Shown here piece by piece: positions 1-8,238 of a stretch of DNA of 64,000 bases; within the stretch, counting starts at the first letter, position 1, and each line of letters begins with the position of its first letter. The notes under the pieces are model-generated. The model was given only the letters and a program-made list of their open reading frames with translations. It had not been told where the DNA came from and searched no databases. The DNA lies in NCBI GenBank assembly GCA_023301685.1, contig JALZUG010000010.1:1-64000 (forward strand), in the 5' to 3' direction. Origin of the DNA: Rickettsiaceae bacterium. Its GTDB lineage: Bacteria > Pseudomonadota > Alphaproteobacteria > Rickettsiales > Rickettsiaceae. The position numbers were made by a program, and so were the translations under genes.

Positions 1-601
1 CTTTGATTTTAGATTCATCATTTAAACACATAGCGTATTGTTCAGCTGAAACCCCACCCATTACTCCAATATTGGTCAAAATTTCCCGGTAATTCTTACT
101 ATATGCCCAGTTATCCTGTTGCTCTAAAATTATATCCATAAATTTAAAGTAAATATCCTGATCATCAGAGCATCTAGCTAGTACAGTTGCATCCAAATCC
201 TGCTTATTACCAATAAATTCGCGCATAATATATTGTATCCGCCCTGTATCAATAAATTTCTTCTTAATTTCTGGAAATATACGCTTATGATAATTTACAC
301 AATGTGGACATGTTGGCGAAAAATATTCAACTAGAACTAATTTTGAATCGTTATTTCCAAGCACAATATCATCGGATTCCGCAGAGAACCCTCTACCAAA
401 GACTTGTTTCTTTACTGCCTCTTTAGCTTTTTCGACTTCTTGCTCAGATTTTTTTTCTGCTACACTATCCTTACAATCTTCAAGCTTTTTACTATATTTT
501 TTTATCTGCTCTTTGGCCGGAGACTCTTCTTTATCTTCTTCTGGTGAGCAACCAGATAGTAAAAAAGTTGTAAATATAAGCAGTAGAAAATTTCTTAACA
601 T
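1..601 (-). CDS. DsbA-family thiol:disulfide oxidoreductase, lipoprotein (3' end cut by window)
   Basis: The reading frame starts at the ATG whose complement is at 599-601 and runs off the left edge, so only about the first 200 residues are visible. The N-terminus is a lipoprotein signal with lipobox LLSGC (Cys18). A Lys/Glu-rich linker of about 50 residues follows (25-70). A thioredoxin-fold segment then begins at about residue 80 with VEYFSPTCPHC; the CPHC redox pair is at 98-101. This is the DsbA/Com1 type of extracytoplasmic oxidoreductase, which forms or isomerises disulfides in exported proteins. The lipobox predicts membrane anchoring in the periplasm. It is divergent from the lipoprotein gene at 803. 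Family assignment is firm; DsbA versus DsbC-like activity is not decided. Confidence 0.85.
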   Translation of the reverse strand, partial: MLRNFLLLIFTTFLLSGCSPEEDKEESPAKEQIKKYSKKLEDCKDSVAEKKSEQEVEKAKEAVKKQVFGRGFSAESDDIVLGNNDSKLVLVEYFSPTCPHCVNYHKRIFPEIKKKFIDTGRIQYIMREFIGNKQDLDATVLARCSDDQDIYFKFMDIILEQQDNWAYSKNYREILTNIGVMGGVSAEQYAMCLNDESKIK

Positions 602-726
602 AACCAAGCTCTACAAAAATTATAGGTTGTAAAATCATTTTTTATCATAAGAACACTTATGAAGTATAGATAATTATGCGTTATAAGTTATTTTATAGCA
701 TATTAAATTGCCTTTTTCCAACAATG

Positions 727-755
727 TTGACAATAGCTCTATATCGCCATACCAT
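727..755 (+). promoter_or_regulatory. Candidate sigma-70 promoter for the small lipoprotein
   Basis: A perfect -35 TTGACA (727-732), a 17-base spacer and TACCAT (750-755, 4 of 6 matches to TATAAT) lie 47 bases before the ATG at 803. A good ribosome binding site, AGGAG at 790-794, sits 8 bases before that ATG. Confidence 0.5.
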
Positions 756-802
756 ATAGTGAATTTAATAATTCAGTTAATTATAAGTCAGGAGATAATA
801 TT

Positions 803-1006
803 ATGAAAAAAGTTGTAACATTACTTGCAGCATTTACTTTACTAGTAGGCTGTTCTGGAAATTATGGTAGCAAGCATGATCATAGCCATGATAAGAAACT
901 ACACAATAAAGGTGTAGCAATTGAAAGTCATGCACCAAGACATATGAGTGACGTAACTAAGGAAGTTGCAAGACGTGCGTCATCTGCTACTACAAAAACT
1001 CCATAA
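803..1006 (+). CDS. Small His-rich lipoprotein, unknown function
   Basis: This 67-residue protein has a clear lipoprotein signal: Met-Lys-Lys, a hydrophobic core, then LLVGC with Cys17 as the lipidated residue. The mature part is about 50 residues, hydrophilic, with a His/Asp/Lys cluster (KHDHSHDKKLH, about 24-34) that could bind divalent metal; that role is inference. It has its own promoter-like sequence, a strong AGGAG ribosome binding site and a hairpin after the stop, so it looks like a real single-gene unit. I do not recognise a family. Confidence 0.75.
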   Translation: MKKVVTLLAAFTLLVGCSGNYGSKHDHSHDKKLHNKGVAIESHAPRHMSDVTKEVARRASSATTKTP

Positions 1007-1026
1007 AAAAAGCTTAGCTTAATATT

Positions 1027-1064
1027 CAAATAGGAAGCCAAAATAAATAATGGCTTCCTATTTG
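1027..1064 (+). terminator. 14-bp perfect hairpin after the lipoprotein gene
   Basis: CAAATAGGAAGCCA (1027-1040) and its exact complement (1051-1064) flank a 10-base A/T loop. It begins 21 bases after the stop at 1006. No clear T-run follows, so it may act as an mRNA-stabilising stem or a weak terminator rather than a classic intrinsic terminator. Confidence 0.55.
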
Positions 1065-1142
1065 GGTTATAATTCATATAATTCTATTCCTACTAAACAA
1101 ATTACACTATACCTTCCCTTTATTCAACTTTTATAAAAATAT

Positions 1143-1289
1143 TTATTCTGATAATAGACGCTTTTTAATGTCTTTATAAGATGACTCTTTACCAGCAAAA
1201 TATTTGTCCTTAAATAAAACCCTTTTCTTTTCAATATACCGAGCTCTAAATCCTTTAATGTAAAAAAATTTGCTGAATTTTATCCACAC
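1143..1289 (-). CDS. Possible 48-residue basic ORF or gene remnant in the 1065-1469 gap
   Basis: The 400 bases between the hairpin and the transporter gene hold one minus-strand frame worth noting. From a GTG at 1289 (another in-frame GTG is at 1295) to TAA at 1143-1145 it encodes about 48 residues rich in Lys, Arg, Phe and Tyr (for example GFRARYIEKKRVLF). An AAGGTG sequence lies just upstream as a possible ribosome binding site. The composition looks protein-like, but the frame is short and has no ATG. It could be a remnant of a longer gene. I assign no function and see nothing else in this gap. Confidence 0.2.
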   Translation of the reverse strand: MWIKFSKFFYIKGFRARYIEKKRVLFKDKYFAGKESSYKDIKKRLLSE

Positions 1290-1469
1290 ACCCACACCTT
1301 AACTTTAAGTTAAATATATCTTTGTATAATAATCCATAACTTTGGCCTTGTTAATATGTACAAAGTACTTAATTTAGCTATATAATAGTACAAATATTCA
1401 TTATGGAATCCACAAACATAGCCAATTTATAGTTGTATTTTTTAATTTTAATTTATAGACTATAGTGAA

Positions 1470-2798
1470 ATGGAATGTAATTTTAAGTGGCATTTTATGG
1501 GACAAAACACTCTGATAACTAACTATAAAAAAATTTCAGTATTAGGCATAAGTAATTTCGTAGAATATTTTGACCTTGGGATTTTTGTTTTCATGCTACC
1601 GCAATTAACAAGCGCTTTTTTTCCTGAGACCAGAAGTTTTGCACTGTATATACAAGGATTTTTGATGGTTAGTATCACATATCTAGCAAGGCCTATAGGA
1701 GCAATAGTATTTGGTTATGTAGGAGATGTACATGGAAGAAAAACTGCTCTTTTATCAAGCATACTCCTACTTAGCACCGTAAATTTTATTATTTTTTTTC
1801 TACCGACATACAATCAAGTAGGGTCTATATCTACTTTGTTATTAATACTATTTAGAATATTACAAGGAATCTCACTAGGCGGGGAATCCTTTGGGATAAT
1901 ATTACTTGCTAGTGAGTCAAATAATTCCTCAAAAAACCCTTTATTTCTTTCTTTGATCACTTCTCTTGGTCTACTTGGATGGATTAGTGCACTATATTGC
2001 ACGAATTTATTAAGTGGTATTAGACCTAATTTGCCACACGAATCATGGAGATATCCATTTTTAATTGCTGGCACAGCAGGATTATTCTGTTTTTCCCTTA
2101 GGCTAAAAGGACTAGACCATTATAAGCTTAACGACACTAATCATTACTCACAGCAATCAAGAAAAATAACTACTATATTAAAAGAAATATTTAACAACCA
2201 CCTAAAAGACTGCTTAGTATTTGTGGGTTTAGTAGCAACTTTAGGAACATATTTTTACTATTTTTGTATTGGAACAAAAATATACTTAGCAAAAATATCG
2301 TCAACAGATCAGCAAGTTGCATATAGTTTAGCCAATTATGCTCTATTCTCATATATGTTTTTTTTACCCATATCTGGATGGATAACTTGCAAAACCAACC
2401 CTATTAAACTAATTAAATATGTACTTCTATTGGCAATAATTGCTTCTCCAATATTAGTATTTAATCTGTTTTCTGTAGTATTCCTATCTTCTGCATATGC
2501 TGCAATAATTTCAGGTATTATCATGTCATTTTACATGTCACCTATGCTAAGTATTGTATCAAGCATTTTTCCAAAAAATATTGCCTATACGGCTGGTTCT
2601 ATTTGTTATAATTTAGCATTTAGTTTCGTAGGAGGAATAGTTCCTTCTGCCATGTATTTTTTAGAAACAGAATATCCAGGAATAGCCAGTTCTTCCTACT
2701 TATTATGCATTGCCTGTCTTATCTCTATTACATCTATCTTTCAACTAAGTTTTAAAATAAAAAATGATGCTAAGCAAGAGTCAAATTTGTCAATCTAA
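1470..2798 (+). CDS. MFS transporter, metabolite:H+ symporter (ProP-like) family
   Basis: This is a 12-helix major facilitator protein of up to 442 residues. The MHS/ProP signature is visible: SNFVEYFDLGIFVFMLPQL in helix 1, the loop 2-3 motif GYVGDVHGRKTALLSS (about 93-108), and RILQGISLGGESFG near helix 4. The family imports compatible solutes, proline or organic acids with protons. The substrate cannot be read from the sequence. A better start may be the internal ATG at 1497, because the first nine residues (MECNFKWHF) are unlike the family; neither start has a strong ribosome binding site. The 3' end overlaps the next gene by 35 bases in another frame, suggesting translational coupling. 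Confidence 0.85.
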   Translation: MECNFKWHFMGQNTLITNYKKISVLGISNFVEYFDLGIFVFMLPQLTSAFFPETRSFALYIQGFLMVSITYLARPIGAIVFGYVGDVHGRKTALLSSILLLSTVNFIIFFLPTYNQVGSISTLLLILFRILQGISLGGESFGIILLASESNNSSKNPLFLSLITSLGLLGWISALYCTNLLSGIRPNLPHESWRYPFLIAGTAGLFCFSLRLKGLDHYKLNDTNHYSQQSRKITTILKEIFNNHLKDCLVFVGLVATLGTYFYYFCIGTKIYLAKISSTDQQVAYSLANYALFSYMFFLPISGWITCKTNPIKLIKYVLLLAIIASPILVFNLFSVVFLSSAYAAIISGIIMSFYMSPMLSIVSSIFPKNIAYTAGSICYNLAFSFVGGIVPSAMYFLETEYPGIASSSYLLCIACLISITSIFQLSFKIKNDAKQESNLSI

Positions 2799-3525
2799 CC
2801 TGATTAAGGATATAATGGATTCTTACTGGAATTACAAAGATTCTTCAGTATTAAAAGAAGGTAATTTTTTTGATCATTTTTCTATTCTTAGCCCAATAAA
2901 AAATGAACTTAGCATAAACAGCATTGAATATGTCGACAATATTTGGCGATCTTGGAGAGATGCCTTTCCAGATTTAAATGTGGAATTTAAAGATATTGAA
3001 TTTTATAATAATGTCATTATCGTAGATTGGACGGGTGAGGGAACACAAGATGGTGAATTCCAAAACCTGGAGCCAACTGGCAAGAGCGTTTTCTATCCTG
3101 GAAAAACCATGTGGACATTCAACAATGGAATGATTACAAATTACATGTGCCAAATTGATCTAATGAATATTTACACGCAATTAGGTTACTTCTTGGTTCA
3201 AGAAGAATATCCTCAACAAGAAACTATTAGAAAGAATAAAAACATTATCATAAGTAGATTAAGCTCAGTCAAGCTATATAAAAAAAATTATCTAACCCCA
3301 CGGGAAGTAGAAGTTCTTAGCTTGTGGTTACTTGGCTTACAAGCAAAAAGAATCGCAGACTGTTTAGATATATCTTATAGAACTGTTCAAACAAATATTG
3401 CAAACATCTCGTATAAATGCGATTGTATTTGCAAATCTCAACTTCGAGATTATATAATTTCTAAAAACCTACTACACATGTTTATAGATCTATCATCTTT
3501 AATATTGGATCAAAAAAACAACTAG
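2764..3525 (+). CDS. SnoaL-like domain fused to LuxR-type HTH
   Basis: The protein has 253 residues. Residues about 50-140 look like a SnoaL/ester-cyclase fold of the NTF2 superfamily (WRSWRDAFPDLNVEFKDIEF, then WTGEGTQDGEF and a Met-Trp-Thr-Phe strand). Residues about 176-235 are a LuxR/FixJ-type helix-turn-helix: LTPREVEVLSLWLLGLQAKR, then IADCLDISYRTVQTNI. The likely job is a transcription regulator whose NTF2-like pocket senses a small ligand; that is inference. It overlaps the end of the MFS gene by 35 bases, which suggests that transporter and regulator act on the same compound. In-frame starts exist at 2764, 2767 and 2815; only the last lies after the transporter stop. Confidence 0.7.
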   Translation: MMLSKSQICQSNLIKDIMDSYWNYKDSSVLKEGNFFDHFSILSPIKNELSINSIEYVDNIWRSWRDAFPDLNVEFKDIEFYNNVIIVDWTGEGTQDGEFQNLEPTGKSVFYPGKTMWTFNNGMITNYMCQIDLMNIYTQLGYFLVQEEYPQQETIRKNKNIIISRLSSVKLYKKNYLTPREVEVLSLWLLGLQAKRIADCLDISYRTVQTNIANISYKCDCICKSQLRDYIISKNLLHMFIDLSSLILDQKNN

Positions 3526-3582
3526 CTCTAGATCTTTCTGCGAGTATTTAAAACTTACTATAGAATATGCGAGCTAAACCCT

Positions 3583-3954
3583 TTAATCAACAGGAGACAC
3601 TCGGATAATATGACCATCAGGATCCTGAACAAGGAATGTACGACCAAAAATCTCAGTAGCTGGAGGCTGTAATATTTTTATCCCTTCATCATCTTTCCAC
3701 TGCGTATAAAGTTGATCTACATCATCATTAGTTGGAAGCATTATACCAACTTCTGAGAATCTTGGTACATCAATATCCGGAGAAGTAGCTCCACTCCAAA
3801 TAGCAAATAATGCATTACCACCAGCTGAAAACGCTACATATCTAGGGCTTGTAAAAACTGGATCAGTATTAAAAAGATTTTTATAGAATGCTGTTGAACT
3901 CTCTATATCTGATACATAAACAAGCTGTAAGTTTGGTTTTGGTGATATAGTCAT
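3583..3954 (-). CDS. VOC (glyoxalase/bleomycin-resistance) superfamily protein
   Basis: This 123-residue protein is one vicinal-oxygen-chelate domain built from two beta-alpha-beta-beta-beta units. It starts LQLVYVSDIESSTAFYKNLF and ends with the typical FLVQDPDGHIIRV strand (about 107-119). Family members bind a metal and act as lyases, dioxygenases or drug-binding proteins; some have lost catalysis. The N-terminal metal position usually filled by His is Gln/Val here, so glyoxalase I activity is doubtful. It is single and convergent with nothing close; the 240-base gap to 4197 is a divergent promoter region. The actual substrate is unknown. Confidence 0.75.
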   Translation of the reverse strand: MTISPKPNLQLVYVSDIESSTAFYKNLFNTDPVFTSPRYVAFSAGGNALFAIWSGATSPDIDVPRFSEVGIMLPTNDDVDQLYTQWKDDEGIKILQPPATEIFGRTFLVQDPDGHIIRVSPVD

Positions 3955-4128
3955 AACTTAAACTCCTTATTTTTAAACTTCTCTCATCTTAATATAGTTG
4001 TTCTAAAAAGTAAGATGTTTTTGACGTGTTTCTTATTTTAATTTTAGATCAGTCAAAGAAGTGAATACTATCTTAATAACTTTTTAAGTTAAAGCATCTA
4101 GCCGGTATTAATCTATAAAAAAACCTTG

Positions 4129-4174
4129 TTGACATAGAGTTGTACTGATAGTAAACTTATATACTATATGTATA
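4129..4174 (+). promoter_or_regulatory. Promoter with overlapping palindrome, candidate MarR operator
   Basis: TTGACA (4129-4134), a 17-base spacer and TAAACT (4152-4157) form a good sigma-70 promoter. Directly after the -10 lies TATAC-N5-GTATA (4160-4174), an inverted repeat of the size bound by MarR dimers. Its position over the transcription start suggests repression by the MarR protein encoded second in this operon. Confidence 0.5.
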
Positions 4175-4196
4175 GCGTATTAATTAGGTGTAGATT

Positions 4197-4628
4197 ATGT
4201 GGACAAGAGAATATAGCAAATTTTATCCAGACATTAAACCAGAGGATATATGGAAAACCTGGATTGATATTGATAATTGGCCCAAATGGCATACTGATCT
4301 AGATTATTGCAAGCTAGAAGGGGAGTTTAAAGCAGGTAACCATTTTATTCTAAAACCAAAAGGAGTTAAAGCTGTTAAAGTTACTTTGACAGAAGTTAAT
4401 AATGGTCAGAATTTTACAGATAGTACAGCCTTTCCTGGTGCCAAAATGTATAATACAAATAGCGTGGAAGCGAAAGATAATGGCGTTCTTTTATCAAATA
4501 AAGTAGTTGTTACAGGGCCATTAAGATGGCTTTGGATAAAATTAGTGGCAAAAAATGTAGCAGATACTGTACCTAATGAAGTGGATAGTTTAGTTCAATT
4601 ATGTTATAAAAAAAATAAAAATTTATGA
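4197..4628 (+). CDS. SRPBCC-family (START/polyketide-cyclase-like) protein
   Basis: This 143-residue protein has the SRPBCC pattern: an N-terminal strand, then PEDIWKTWIDIDNWPKWHTD (about 20-39), a GxFxxG-like turn, and a long C-terminal helix after PLRWLWIKLVAKN. The fold has a deep hydrophobic ligand pocket and serves in lipid or small-molecule binding. The substrate is unknown. Its stop overlaps the start of the MarR gene (ATGA), so the two are co-translated. This pair occurs as a regulator-plus-ligand-binding unit in several bacteria (general knowledge). No signal peptide, so cytoplasmic. Confidence 0.75.
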   Translation: MWTREYSKFYPDIKPEDIWKTWIDIDNWPKWHTDLDYCKLEGEFKAGNHFILKPKGVKAVKVTLTEVNNGQNFTDSTAFPGAKMYNTNSVEAKDNGVLLSNKVVVTGPLRWLWIKLVAKNVADTVPNEVDSLVQLCYKKNKNL

Positions 4629-5074
4629 CTAATCCACCATTTGGTTTTGATGCTCCAGAAGATAGTCCTGGGTTCTTGCTTTGGCAAACAAGTATCAGTT
4701 GGCAAAGACGTATCAAAGAATTTCTTGAATCATACGAAATTTCTCATTCTCAATTTGTAATTATGGCTATCTTACTTTGGTTTAATGGCAAGCAAACAGA
4801 TGTTACACAAACTGATCTTATTAATATGTCAAAGTTAGATAAGATGACTGTATCTAAATCTTTGAAAAAACTGGCCGTAAAAAGCTTTGTTACTAGGAGT
4901 GAAAACGCAAGTGATACAAGAGCTAAACTAGTATATTTAACAAAAGAAGGAACATCACTTATACAAAAGCTAGTGCCTGCAATTGAAAAAATTGATGAAG
5001 AGTTTTTTGGTAGGTTACCAAGTACAGAACAAAAAAGTTTAATAGGTATAATGCAGAAATTATCTAAAGAATAA
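4625..5074 (+). CDS. MarR-family transcriptional regulator
   Basis: This 149-residue protein has the MarR winged-helix layout. A helical dimerisation N-terminus leads to ISHSQFVIMAILLWF; the recognition region is TQTDLINMSKLDKMTVSKSL (about 61-80), followed by a wing with RSENASDTRAKLVYLTKEG (about 97-115). MarR proteins bind short palindromes as dimers and release DNA on ligand binding. It overlaps the SRPBCC gene by 4 bases, and a palindrome in their shared promoter suggests autoregulation. It is convergent with lpxI 19 bases downstream. Confidence 0.9.
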   Translation: MTNPPFGFDAPEDSPGFLLWQTSISWQRRIKEFLESYEISHSQFVIMAILLWFNGKQTDVTQTDLINMSKLDKMTVSKSLKKLAVKSFVTRSENASDTRAKLVYLTKEGTSLIQKLVPAIEKIDEEFFGRLPSTEQKSLIGIMQKLSKE

Positions 5075-5093
5075 GTAGCGATACCGTAAATGA

Positions 5094-5897
5094 TTATATA
5101 TACTCTAAAAACAAATCATTTTCATCTAAAAGCTTTTGTGTCTCTTCGGGTTTAATAACAATTACGCCCATCGATTCAATCGCAAGACCGCTAAAACCAT
5201 GCTTAGCTAGGCAAAAAATTGTATCTGGACCAATGACAGGAACATCCAACCTCATATCTTGGCCTGACTTAGACATTTTGACTAACACACCGCCTTTGTC
5301 TTTTTTTCGGAGCAAATCACATCTACGAATTAAATTATCCGTCCCCTCTGCTGCTTCTACTCCAAGTGTGTAACCATCACAAACTATAACTGACTGACCA
5401 ACATCTAGTTTACCTAAATTTTTTAAGATATCTGAACCAAACTCTATATCTGAATTATCGTTTCTTGATGGTTTTTTCTTCGCAGAAATCAAATTTTTAT
5501 TATTCACGGATAAAATATCTAATGGGGAAATTACGTTAAATCCCTTCTTGTTTATATGATCCATAACTATTGTTAGAACGTTATCATCTCCAAGTATCTT
5601 TTGTTTCATAATATTTGCAAGCAATGCTGTTCCACCCCAATCAACCTTTAATGACTTAAGGTCTGGGCGCTGAACACCTCCAACAATAATAATATTCTCA
5701 ACTTTGTTTTCTTCAAAATATTCTAGAATTGCACCAACACAGCCAAGAGTAAAAATTTTACATGGAATACCATTATAGCTTCTATCTTTATCGATTGACG
5801 CTACAAAGCAGTTTCCTCCATTGCCAACATAGATATTCGCAATCTCATCAGGCAAATCACCATTTCCTGCAACAATTCCAAGCACTGAGGGTGTCAT
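5094..5897 (-). CDS. lpxI: UDP-2,3-diacylglucosamine pyrophosphatase LpxI
   Basis: This enzyme hydrolyses UDP-2,3-diacylglucosamine to lipid X and UMP, the fourth step of lipid A synthesis; alphaproteobacteria use LpxI in place of LpxH. The 267-residue length fits the family. The N-terminal GIVAGNGDLPDEIA and the C-terminal domain with MRLDVPVIGPDTI are family hallmarks. Asp225 in GPDT sits where a catalytic Asp is described in the Caulobacter enzyme. It follows lpxA by 5 bases on the same strand and is the last gene of the lpxD-fabZ-lpxA-lpxI operon. Confidence 0.93.
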   Translation of the reverse strand: MTPSVLGIVAGNGDLPDEIANIYVGNGGNCFVASIDKDRSYNGIPCKIFTLGCVGAILEYFEENKVENIIIVGGVQRPDLKSLKVDWGGTALLANIMKQKILGDDNVLTIVMDHINKKGFNVISPLDILSVNNKNLISAKKKPSRNDNSDIEFGSDILKNLGKLDVGQSVIVCDGYTLGVEAAEGTDNLIRRCDLLRKKDKGGVLVKMSKSGQDMRLDVPVIGPDTIFCLAKHGFSGLAIESMGVIVIKPEETQKLLDENDLFLEYI

Positions 5898-5902
5898 TAT
5901 AT

Positions 5903-6685
5903 TTATTTAAACCTACAAAACGTTCTAGAATCATCCTTCTGCAAAAATTCTATAATTTCCTGAATGACCTTGTTTTCAGGATATTTTTCTTTTGCTTGCT
6001 CTATTCTTCTATTAAAAACTATATCCGAATTTTCATCAAATATTTCTTTTACAACTTTGCTTGCTTCAATAGATTGTTTTTTGTCAAAACCTCTTCTATT
6101 CATACCCACTAGGTTTAGGCCTTCTAAGTGAGCTCTATCGCTTGATGCTAAGCCATAAGGCACTAAGTCTCTTACAACTGCAGAAACCCCTCCAACCATA
6201 GTGTGAGGCCCGACTCTACAAAATTGCTGCACAGCAGACAAGCCACCCAAAATTGCAAAATCACCTACTTCAACATGCCCAGCTAAACTTGCATAATTTG
6301 CGAAGATCACGTTATTTCCAACTAAGCAATTATGCGCAATATGAACACCAACCATAAAAAGGCAATTGTCTCCAATACTGGTAACCATTTTGTCTCCAGC
6401 TGTTCCATGCTGGATAGTAACATACTCACGAATAGTATTATTCTTACCAATTATAATCTCGGAATCTTCACCATTATATTTTAAAGTCTGTGGATAACAT
6501 AAAGAAGCAAATGGATATATTTTAGTGCCTTCACCAATTGTTACTCTACCTTCCATTACTACATGTGATTTTAGCTCAACATTATCACCAATAACCGCTC
6601 CATCACCGATAACACAAAACGGACCAATTTCAACATTTTCCCCAAGCTTAACTTTATCACCTATTACTGCGGTTTTATGAATCAT
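5903..6685 (-). CDS. lpxA: UDP-N-acetylglucosamine acyltransferase LpxA
   Basis: LpxA transfers a 3-hydroxyacyl chain from ACP to UDP-GlcNAc, the first step of lipid A synthesis in the cytoplasm. The 260-residue protein is a left-handed beta helix of hexapeptide repeats (IGDKVKLGENVEIGPFCVIG and onward), with HIAHNC at 115-120 holding the catalytic His, and a C-terminal helical region from about 190. It lies between fabZ (11 bases upstream) and lpxI. Confidence 0.96.
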   Translation of the reverse strand: MIHKTAVIGDKVKLGENVEIGPFCVIGDGAVIGDNVELKSHVVMEGRVTIGEGTKIYPFASLCYPQTLKYNGEDSEIIIGKNNTIREYVTIQHGTAGDKMVTSIGDNCLFMVGVHIAHNCLVGNNVIFANYASLAGHVEVGDFAILGGLSAVQQFCRVGPHTMVGGVSAVVRDLVPYGLASSDRAHLEGLNLVGMNRRGFDKKQSIEASKVVKEIFDENSDIVFNRRIEQAKEKYPENKVIQEIIEFLQKDDSRTFCRFK

Positions 6686-6696
6686 ACTAGTTATTC

Positions 6697-7140
6697 TTAT
6701 TTATCTTTTACCATAGCAGTAAATACACCTTCTGCCGCTACCTTTCCATCAACTTCTGCACGAGCTTTAAACTTCCAAACTGGCCCTCTATTTTGAATAA
6801 TTTCTGCATACATTTTAAGCGTATCACCAGGCTCTACTACTTTGCGAAATTTTGATTCATCAATAGACATAAAAAACACTTCCTTATCATCAGTGCTCTC
6901 CATAGATTTTGCTACCAAAACCGCTGAAAGCTGAGCCATTGCTTCAATAATTAAAACGCCTGGCATCACAGGACGAGTTGGAAAATGCCCAGTAAACTGC
7001 GGTTCATTTGCTGTTACATTTTTTATTCCAACAATTGATTTTTTTAATTCTATTTCAATTACTCTATCAATTAATAAAAATGGGTATCTATGTGGGATTA
7101 TTGACATTATCTCATTTATATCAATTTTTTCCTGTGTCAT
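6697..7140 (-). CDS. fabZ: 3-hydroxyacyl-ACP dehydratase FabZ
   Basis: FabZ dehydrates 3-hydroxyacyl-ACP in fatty acid elongation and competes with LpxA and LpxD for the same substrate, which explains its place between them. The 147-residue hot-dog protein shows [13 protein letters not shown] near the start, [20 protein letters not shown] with catalytic His52, and Glu66 on the central helix. Its start codon overlaps the lpxD stop by 4 bases (ATGA). Confidence 0.96.
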   Translation of the reverse strand: MTQEKIDINEIMSIIPHRYPFLLIDRVIEIELKKSIVGIKNVTANEPQFTGHFPTRPVMPGVLIIEAMAQLSAVLVAKSMESTDDKEVFFMSIDESKFRKVVEPGDTLKMYAEIIQNRGPVWKFKARAEVDGKVAAEGVFTAMVKDK

Positions 7141-8159
7141 CTTACTTTGCCTTTAATTAGTTTTTTCATCATTATTGTTTGCTTGTGCCAATCTCTTATT
7201 GGGACTGCCGGAGTTCCCCCCATAATTCCAGGCTCTTTTATATCCTGAATTACACCTCCTTGGCCAGCAATTTGTACACCGTCCGTAATAGTAATATGCC
7301 CAGCAACGCCAACTTGACCACCTAGTGCACAATATGAGCCAATTTTACTGCTACCAGCAACACCTACTTGCGCTACTAGAATCGCGCCTTTCTTAATATG
7401 CGCATTATGGCCTATTTGAACTAAATTATCAATCCGGCATAAATCTTCAATAACAGTATCATGCATTGATCCACGATCTATTGTCGAGTTTGCACCAACT
7501 TCTACGTTATTACCAACCACAACTCTTCCTGTATGGTATATTTTCTTATGAACTCCTTTTTCTGTTGAAAAACCAAAACCATCTTGACCAATCCGCGCGC
7601 CGGAAAGAGCAACAAAGTCATCACCAATTACCGAATAACTAATAGATACATTTGCATCAATTCTAGCTCTACTTCCTATCTTAACTTTATAATCTATGAA
7701 ACTACCTGATTCAATTACGCAATCATCGCCTATCTCCACGTTATCCTCAATTACAACATTATGCCCAATGTAACAATTTTTACCAATTTTGGCACCCGGC
7801 GAGATATATGCAGATGGTGAAACAGATGGTTGAATATCTTTAGCAGGCTTATAAAACATATCCAAAATTATTGAATAGCTATAGTAAGGGTTACTAGTTT
7901 TAAGTAAAATTATATTTGAATCAGCTTCTTCATTAAAATCTAACGGCACAAAGCATGCTGCAGCGCGGCAAGAACGGAATTCTGATACGTATTTTTTGTT
8001 TGTAAGAAATGTAAGCGATTTTTCATCTGCATCTTCTAGCGGCTTTATATCACTAATCAACACATTATCATGAGCAGCATCAATGTCACAACCTACTATT
8101 TTTGCAATATGCGATAATTTATGTGGGCCTAGATTCGTATAAAACACTCTATCTGACAT
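7137..8159 (-). CDS. lpxD: UDP-3-O-acylglucosamine N-acyltransferase LpxD
   Basis: LpxD adds the second 3-hydroxyacyl chain (amide-linked) in lipid A synthesis. The 340-residue length is normal. The N-terminal UDP-binding domain (about 1-105) is followed by hexapeptide repeats with [11 protein letters not shown] (about 187-197) and the catalytic His region [15 protein letters not shown] (245-259). It is the first gene of the lpxD-fabZ-lpxA-lpxI operon. Usual upstream partners bamA and rseP are absent here; a hypothetical gene sits 79 bases upstream on the same strand instead. Confidence 0.95.
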   Translation of the reverse strand: MSDRVFYTNLGPHKLSHIAKIVGCDIDAAHDNVLISDIKPLEDADEKSLTFLTNKKYVSEFRSCRAAACFVPLDFNEEADSNIILLKTSNPYYSYSIILDMFYKPAKDIQPSVSPSAYISPGAKIGKNCYIGHNVVIEDNVEIGDDCVIESGSFIDYKVKIGSRARIDANVSISYSVIGDDFVALSGARIGQDGFGFSTEKGVHKKIYHTGRVVVGNNVEVGANSTIDRGSMHDTVIEDLCRIDNLVQIGHNAHIKKGAILVAQVGVAGSSKIGSYCALGGQVGVAGHITITDGVQIAGQGGVIQDIKEPGIMGGTPAVPIRDWHKQTIMMKKLIKGKVR

Positions 8160-8238
8160 TGCCTTCTCCTGTTAGAAATATCACTAGAAGAAAACTATAT
8201 CAGATTATTATGTGTGTAAATCAGTTCTTGGAATTATT

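Noticed and set aside
5762-6112. 116-residue plus-strand frame over the lpxI/lpxA junction
   Set aside because: It is antisense to two certain genes, has skewed composition (runs of Phe, Tyr, His) and no ribosome binding site.
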